Source: UBA9715 sp045614225 (GTDB lineage Bacteria; Actinomycetota; Coriobacteriia; Coriobacteriales; Eggerthellaceae). From it: a stretch of DNA of 26,167 nucleotides. Made by a program: the position numbers and the translations under genes. Below the pieces are notes generated by a model. The model saw nothing but the letters and a program-made list of their open reading frames with translations, made no database searches and was not told the origin of the DNA. Positions 22,497 through 26,167 of the stretch are shown here, one piece after another; positions within the stretch are counted from its first letter, which is position 1, and each line of letters opens with the position of its first letter. The DNA lies in the NCBI GenBank assembly GCA_045614225.1, contig JAZLCO010000091.1, positions 1 to 26,167 on the forward strand, given 5' to 3'.

Positions 22497-22905
22497 GCTG
22501 CTGCTCGACACGAACATCCTTCTCGATTGCGGCGACCCTTTGCACGAATCACACGACGAAGCTGTGAGGCTCGTGACCCGGTGCAACGGCGGTGGCGACA
22601 TGAGCATTGCCAGCTCGCACTCCCTGAACGACACGTACTACATCATGAAACGCATTTACGACGAACCGAGCGCGCGAAATGCGGTGCGCGTACTCTCGGA
22701 CCTTGTAGTTGTTGCGCCAGTCAGCGCCGAGGAAACGCTGCTCGCGCTCGACTCCAACGAACCCGAATTCGAGGATGGTCTCGTCAGGGCTTGCGCCGAG
22801 CTCAACGATGCCGATTTCATAATCTCACGTGACGAGAAGGCATTTCGCAAAGCAGCGATACGCCGAGTTACGGCGAAGGAGTATCTCGACGAGATTGCGG
22901 AATGA
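22489..22905 (+). CDS. PIN-domain toxin (VapC-like)
   Basis: 138 residues with the PIN nuclease pattern: D7 and N9 in LLLDTNILLD, an acidic middle, EFEDGLVRACAE with the third acidic position near 95, and NDADFIISRDEKAF with the last near 107-114. Such proteins cut RNA, often tRNA or rRNA, using metal ions held by the acidic residues. It overlaps the antitoxin gene by 8 bases. The 3' end, including the stop codon, is repeated 61 bases downstream. Toxicity and target are inferred from the family. Confidence 0.84.
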   Translation: MHRLLLDTNILLDCGDPLHESHDEAVRLVTRCNGGGDMSIASSHSLNDTYYIMKRIYDEPSARNAVRVLSDLVVVAPVSAEETLLALDSNEPEFEDGLVRACAELNDADFIISRDEKAFRKAAIRRVTAKEYLDEIAE

Positions 22906-22981
22906 TCGTCAAGCTGGTCGAAATATCACGCTCGTCGACGATGCATCCATCGAGCTTGCGGAATGAGCGTCAAGCTAGCCG
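22890..22981 (+). repeat. Tandem duplication across the toxin stop codon
   Basis: 31 bases at 22890-22920 recur at 22951-22981 with four mismatches (period 61). The repeat covers the last toxin codons, TGA and 15 bases beyond. A shorter third trace, CATCCATCGAG, occurs at 22944 and 22988. Both copies create ATGA overlaps that open a plus-strand frame starting M-x-V-K-L. Confidence 0.7.
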
Positions 22982-23016
22982 GCGACACATCCATCGAGAT
23001 TGCTCCGCTCACTGCC

Positions 23017-23079
23017 ATCGTCATGACCGTCACACTAATCGTCATGGTCGTCGCACTAATCGTCATGGTCGTTACACTA
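23017..23079. repeat. Three 21-bp tandem units at the 3' end of the UPF0126 gene
   Basis: Units at 23017-23037, 23038-23058 and 23059-23079 (ATCGTCATG-x-CGT-x-CACTA type). On the minus strand each begins with TAG, and the first TAG is the stop of the UPF0126 gene. Beyond it the frame would read CxDHDD repeats. On the plus strand they encode a hydrophobic IVMVV-type repeat in a 62-codon frame (22963-23151) of doubtful reality. Confidence 0.75.
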
Positions 23080-23748
23080 ATCGCATTCCTCGCACTCATC
23101 GCAGGAGCTGTCCAACCCGCCATGCGTATGCCAGCCGAAATGCTCGCTTAGCACCGTCAAGCCGAAGCCAACCGCCACGCATAGAACCGATGCGATGTCC
23201 TGCCCCAAGCCGAGCTCAAGCGGCACGATATATGCAATACCGCCGAAAACGCTCGAGATTCCGTAGAACTTGCCAGGCAAAAACACCTTCGGTATGTCCC
23301 CCGTGCAGATGTCACGCATCGCACCGCCACCAACTGCCGTGACGCTTCCCAAAATGACCGTAATGACCGGGCCAGCACCGGCAAACCACGTCTTTGCCGC
23401 ACCCGCTAACACATACCATGCCATCAAGAACGCATCAATGTAGAACAGATGCTTGTAGAAATCGGGCAAGTAGCGCCTGAGCAACGACAAGACCACGCTC
23501 AGGCAGATCCCCGCCAAAATGACGAGCGGGTGCTCCATGAAGAATATGCCCTGGTCCTGCAGAAGCAGGTCGCGGATGATTCCGCCACCGAAACCCGTCA
23601 CTATGCCGAGCGCCGCCGCACCGAGCGTGTCCATCTTGCGGTCGATTGCGTAGAGCGTTCCCGCAATGACGCCGATCATCACACCGAGATAGTCAATGAT
23701 TGTGGTAATCGGAACCTGGCTGAGTAAGGGCATCAGCTCTTCCCACAC
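23077..23748 (-). CDS. UPF0126 (TRIC-type) membrane protein
   Basis: 223 residues with about seven membrane segments in two repeats, each carrying the family signature: GFGGGIIRDLL near 53-63 and AVGGGAMRDIC near 138-148. These are bacterial relatives of trimeric intracellular cation channels; they also include glycine-linked transporters. The start is GTG at 23748 with GAGG upstream; a Met six codons later is an alternative. The C-terminus has an unusual Cys/His/acidic tail (FGWHTHGGLDSSCDECEECD) that may bind metal and is followed by in-frame repeats of similar composition separated by TAG codons. It stands alone. Confidence 0.85.
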   Translation of the reverse strand: MWEELMPLLSQVPITTIIDYLGVMIGVIAGTLYAIDRKMDTLGAAALGIVTGFGGGIIRDLLLQDQGIFFMEHPLVILAGICLSVVLSLLRRYLPDFYKHLFYIDAFLMAWYVLAGAAKTWFAGAGPVITVILGSVTAVGGGAMRDICTGDIPKVFLPGKFYGISSVFGGIAYIVPLELGLGQDIASVLCVAVGFGLTVLSEHFGWHTHGGLDSSCDECEECD

Positions 23749-24102
23749 GTCGCACCTCGTTCTCTCGTTCGTTCTTTTCGCTGCTCACGCGGTTGCCCCG
23801 GTTGTGCTATCGCGCCGCAAGTGTACATACGATATCACCAGCGTGCTTCGAACATCAGGAATCTACGGCGCCTTTAAACATCGGACACTTTCTGGCGGGC
23901 TTCGAGCGCTAGAAATTCCATGAGGTTCGGCTGTTCATCTTCGAGATTGCAAGCCATCAGATCGAGTATGTTGCCCTCCCCTGCCGACTACTTGCACTGA
24001 TGTTAGATATTGCGCATTGTGAAAACCTACAGTGCGAATGGCTCGGTTTGCGGTTACTATATGCGCAGTCATAGGAATGCCCAGCAAATTTGGAAACCGC
24101 AA
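23749..24102. other. Intergenic stretch
   Basis: About 350 bases. The codons at 24010-24102 are open in frame with the next gene but lack a ribosome site and family-like sequence. I see no clear promoter for either flanking gene. Confidence 0.35.
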
Positions 24103-24399
24103 ATGATTGATGGCAAGTATAGTTTTGAAGTTGACGTTCCGTTTGGCCGCAAGGAAGGCACGATTGTCTTGCGGACAGAGGGCGACACCGCAATCGCAGA
24201 CATCGATGCGCCCGTTCTAGGCGAGAAGCACGTGGAAGGGCAAGTCGACGGCGACACCTTCACCGCCCAAGGATCGGGCAAGGTCAAGTTTATGGGCAAT
24301 GTGGAATTCACCGTTGTGGGCACCGTGTCAGGTGACAACTTGCACGTCGACATCAAGTCGACCAAAGGCGATTTCGTAATCGAGGGCGTACGCGTTTAG
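24103..24399 (+). CDS. Small beta-rich conserved protein
   Basis: 98 residues from the ATG at 24103, which has GGAAA 7 bases upstream. The frame is open 31 codons further back, but that part looks non-coding. The sequence alternates hydrophobic and polar residues (KYSFEVDVPFG, GTIVLRTEG, GNVEFTVVGTVSGDNLHVDIK) and should fold as a small beta-barrel or sandwich. It has no signal peptide. I have seen such proteins as free-standing genes in Coriobacteriia, but I do not know the function. A strong terminator follows. Confidence 0.6.
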   Translation: MIDGKYSFEVDVPFGRKEGTIVLRTEGDTAIADIDAPVLGEKHVEGQVDGDTFTAQGSGKVKFMGNVEFTVVGTVSGDNLHVDIKSTKGDFVIEGVRV

Positions 24400-24475
24400 T
24401 TTGCGACGACGTTGAGGCATGTGAGGCCCTCTCCTTTTGCGCCGGCTTCACAATCTTGGTTTATTTAGCTATTGG

Positions 24476-24511
24476 AAAGAACCGAGGCAGTTTAACTGTC
24501 CTCGGTTCTTT
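24476..24511 (+). terminator. Long hairpin terminator
   Basis: 12-bp perfect stem AAAGAACCGAGG/CCTCGGTTCTTT with an inner CAGT-TTA-ACTG stem, ending in the stem's own TTCTTT. It may act in both directions. Confidence 0.8.
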
Positions 24512-24545
24512 GCTTGCTGCCTTTGGTTCTGTGCTGCCGCTCTGC

Positions 24546-24757
24546 AAAAAAATGAGGTTGGTGACGCAAAATCGCACTTTTGAAAACTGCCATATTAAAA
24601 AAGTTGAGTTGGTGATTCGTTTTTATTATTACTAATCAAGTATAATTTGTAAAAACCCTGTTCACAGCGGCAAGCTATTTTTTCGCTCGTCACCAACTTA
24701 ACTTTTTTCAAGCGAGCATCCCGGATTTGCCGATTCGCATCACCAACTCAGTTTTTT
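24546..24757. repeat. Symmetric cluster of four AGTTGGTGA repeats
   Basis: Two plus-strand copies (24546-24564 and 24597-24615) and two minus-strand copies (24690-24708 and 24740-24757) share a run of six A, a TnAG step and GTTGGTGA. Copies within a pair are 51 and 50 bases apart, and the pairs are mirror images around 24652. On the minus side the units share more sequence (GGCAA-TC, ATGCT). A TATAAT at 24641-24646 lies near the centre. There is no gene here. Confidence 0.75.
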
Positions 24758-24841
24758 CCAGATAAGCATTTACGACTTGCCAGTTTCGATCCGTCAGACA
24801 ACAACCCTTCCCTTCACCTCGTGCTGCCTTAAACTACGCAT

Positions 24842-25294
24842 ATGAACACAAGGGAGTTTTGCAAAGAGCTCGTTGAGCAAATCACGCATGCCGAATGGGA
24901 TGCGCTCGACCGTTGCGACCCATCGCTGACGATCAACAACCACAACCGCGAGGCGCTGCTTGAAATGCGCGCGCTGTGCATGGCGCTTGATGAGGTAGAA
25001 ACCGCCGACGAACATACGCAACCCGAGCCAGACGTCGACCTGAAGGCAGCCGAAAACCTCGCCCTTTCCTTGCAGGAATATCTCGACGAATACATGTCAG
25101 ACAACCCTGAGGGTCACAAGTGGATTGTGCTCGCCAGCCTGTACCTCGCGTTCGTGGCGCGCAGACCCCTGCACCCAATCGATCGAGCCGGCGTGGTTGT
25201 GGAACAGCTCGACGGAAGAACCATCTATCGCTGCCCTCTCAAGGTGCCAGGCGACAACCCCATCTGCGACGCCTGCGTCTGCCTTGAGAAATAA
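24842..25294 (+). CDS. DUF2115-like protein with C-terminal Cys cluster
   Basis: 150 residues. The N-terminal part is helical and acidic. The end (HPIDRAGVVVEQL, then IYRCPLKVPGDNPICDACVCLEK) resembles DUF2115 proteins, with Cys residues at C-P-L-K and C-D-A-C-V-C that could hold zinc or iron. No Shine-Dalgarno site precedes the ATG at 24842. TAAACT lies 6 bases before it at a -10-like distance, so a leaderless transcript is possible. The 3' end is repeated 56 bases downstream. The function is unknown. Confidence 0.72.
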   Translation: MNTREFCKELVEQITHAEWDALDRCDPSLTINNHNREALLEMRALCMALDEVETADEHTQPEPDVDLKAAENLALSLQEYLDEYMSDNPEGHKWIVLASLYLAFVARRPLHPIDRAGVVVEQLDGRTIYRCPLKVPGDNPICDACVCLEK

Positions 25295-25351
25295 GAACTC
25301 GCGCATAGCAAAAGGAAATGGACCCCGCTTGCGTCTGCCTCGCGAAATAAG
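25271..25351 (+). repeat. Duplicated 3' end of the DUF2115-like gene
   Basis: Bases 25271-25295 recur at 25327-25351 with three mismatches. The second copy encodes DPACVCLAK and stop, against DACVCLEK and stop in the gene. Confidence 0.7.
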
Positions 25352-25408
25352 CGAGCGGCACCTCTGCTTTCCAACTCGAAATGCAGCAACCAAACCCTCT
25401 CAGACCCA

Positions 25409-25530
25409 CTAGCCAGAAACGAACTTCGCGGCCATCGCAAAGATGATGTCTGTGATTTCCTCCGGCGACTTGTCGACGTCGTTGAGGATCCAGTACCGAA
25501 TCACGTTGAAGATGCCGCTGGTCAAGAACG
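25409..25530 (-). pseudogene. C-terminal remnant of a TetR-type regulator
   Basis: Minus-strand reading gives SFLTSGIFNVIRYW, ILNDVDKSPEEITDIIFAMAAKFVSG and a TAG at 25409-25411, a typical TetR C-terminal end. The rest of the gene, including the DNA-binding part, is missing; the sequence changes at about 25530 into a permease gene. Confidence 0.75.
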
Positions 25531-26018
25531 ATGCTAAGTCGCTCGAGGGCGTCGAGGGCTACTCTTCGATCGCTGATGACATGACGAACCAGTACCGCAA
25601 CTTCGAGACATTCTCGACCGTGTCGAATGCAGTCGTGCTGATCTACATGATCCTGGCGATTCTGATGGCCATCGTCGTGCTGTTGAACCTGAACGCCATG
25701 TTCATCGAGGAGAAGAAGCGCGAGCTCATCGTGCTCATGATCAACGGCTTCTCGGTGAAGGACGCGCAGCGCTACGTCTCCAACGACTCGACTGTGCTTA
25801 CGGCCGTCGGCATCATCCTCGGCATCATCCTCGGATGCATCATGGGCTCGATCACCGTCGGTTCCATCGAGCCGACGACGGCATCGTTCGTCAAGGCCAT
25901 CGATGCCAAAGCGGTGATTGCCGGCATCATAGGCAGTTCCGTGCTTGCGTTCGTCATGGGCAAGATCTCCTTGCGCCGCATCCCGAAGATGAGCTTGACC
26001 GACATCAACAAGGCCTAA
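25531..26018 (+). pseudogene. C-terminal remnant of an FtsX-type ABC permease
   Basis: About 160 codons (AKSLEGVEGYSSIADDM to MSLTDINKA) with three membrane segments: VVLIYMILAILMAIVVLLNL, a second near TAVGIILGIILGCIMGSI, and a third near AVIAGIIGSSVLAFVMG, plus the FtsX-like EEKKRELIVLMINGFS loop. This is the end of a large permease of the MacB/FtsX group. The first 30 codons of the open frame (25443-25530) are antisense to the TetR remnant. No start or ribosome site belongs to it. Confidence 0.75.
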
Positions 26019-26042
26019 GTCCTCAGGTTTCTTGCAAAACAA

Positions 26043-26075
26043 GCCGCCGCGCCTTTTCAGGTGCGGCGGCTTTTT
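26043..26075 (+). terminator. Rho-independent terminator of the permease remnant
   Basis: 11-bp GC-rich stem (GCCGCCGCGCC/GGTGCGGCGGC, one mismatch-like G-T pair), then five T residues, 25 bases after the stop codon. Confidence 0.9.
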
Positions 26076-26116
26076 GTGTCATGGGGACGGGTTTGGTGTT
26101 CAGGTGAACAGGGGGG

Positions 26117-26167
26117 GGGCTTGCGGGTTCCGGTGAAAGACGGGAAAACCAAGCCCGCCCCCCCTTC
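26117..26167. repeat. G-run/C-run inverted repeat at window edge
   Basis: A nine-G run with CTT is mirrored by AAGCCCG and seven C at the very end. Nearby GGGGACGGGTTTGGTGTTC looks like an intergenic repeat. A contig-end artefact is possible. Confidence 0.45.

Noticed and set aside
20538..22634. 698-codon minus-strand frame
   Set aside because: It runs antisense through the dehydrogenase and toxin-antitoxin genes; composition is that of a GC-rich shadow.
22963..23151. 62-codon hydrophobic plus-strand peptide (type I toxin-like)
   Set aside because: Its hydrophobic part is the complement of the 21-bp repeats and UPF0126 tail; no good ribosome site. Kept only as a note.
24546..24757. CRISPR-like spacing of repeats
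   Set aside because: Only four copies, two of them inverted, and the intervals share sequence with each other; no cas genes.

Overview
The window (26.2 kb) looks like an accessory, gene-poor-to-mosaic stretch of a Coriobacteriia chromosome, probably Eggerthellaceae. I infer this from the mixture of GC-rich genes with AT-richer inserts, the small Nif11-like leader/zinc-ribbon genes, the stand-alone HIRAN gene, and the InlB-repeat surface protein with a sortase-like SPKTG tail. This is recognition by eye, not a database result. No rRNA, tRNA, CRISPR array or insertion sequence was found.

Left half (1-14250, almost all on the minus strand) is a defence-type island. An operon reads leftwards from about 5650: a ribbon-helix-helix regulator, two proteins that together look like a split N6-adenine methyltransferase, and a very large GIY-YIG (T5orf172)/DEAH-helicase protein that runs off the left edge. 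Upstream of it sits a 1877-residue DUF4011/SF1-helicase/Vsr-like/DUF3320 protein, the domain layout of the Hhe antiphage protein. Then come a small HD-type alarmone hydrolase, a conserved protein of unknown function, a protein made of two TIR domains in tandem, and a lipoprotein.

The middle (15450-20640) holds a HIRAN-domain protein, a membrane-tailed XRE regulator, and the most unusual part of the window: a family of tiny genes encoding a Nif11-like leader ending in Gly-Gly followed by a zinc-ribbon (CxxC...CxxC) core, plus broken relatives. One copy has lost its start codon and core, one pair has been joined head to head into a long palindrome, and one has an in-frame UGA between the two zinc knuckles. 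Three of these genes and the neighbouring InlB-repeat surface protein each carry a TGAAAC-N16-CGTA type promoter (allowing one mismatch) 54-60 bp before the start codon. This is the consensus known for SigW-like ECF sigma factors. Together they look like a small envelope-stress or peptide-stress regulon.

The right part (20640-26167) contains a short-chain dehydrogenase with a nested palindromic operator, an XRE regulator, a RelB-like/PIN toxin-antitoxin pair with an autoregulatory palindrome, a UPF0126 membrane protein, a small beta-rich protein, a symmetric repeat cluster, a DUF2115-like protein, and a deletion scar joining the 3' ends of a TetR regulator and an FtsX-type ABC permease. Three genes here (PIN toxin, UPF0126, DUF2115-like) have short tandem duplications across their stop codons. 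The right end of the window is a G-run/C-run inverted repeat.
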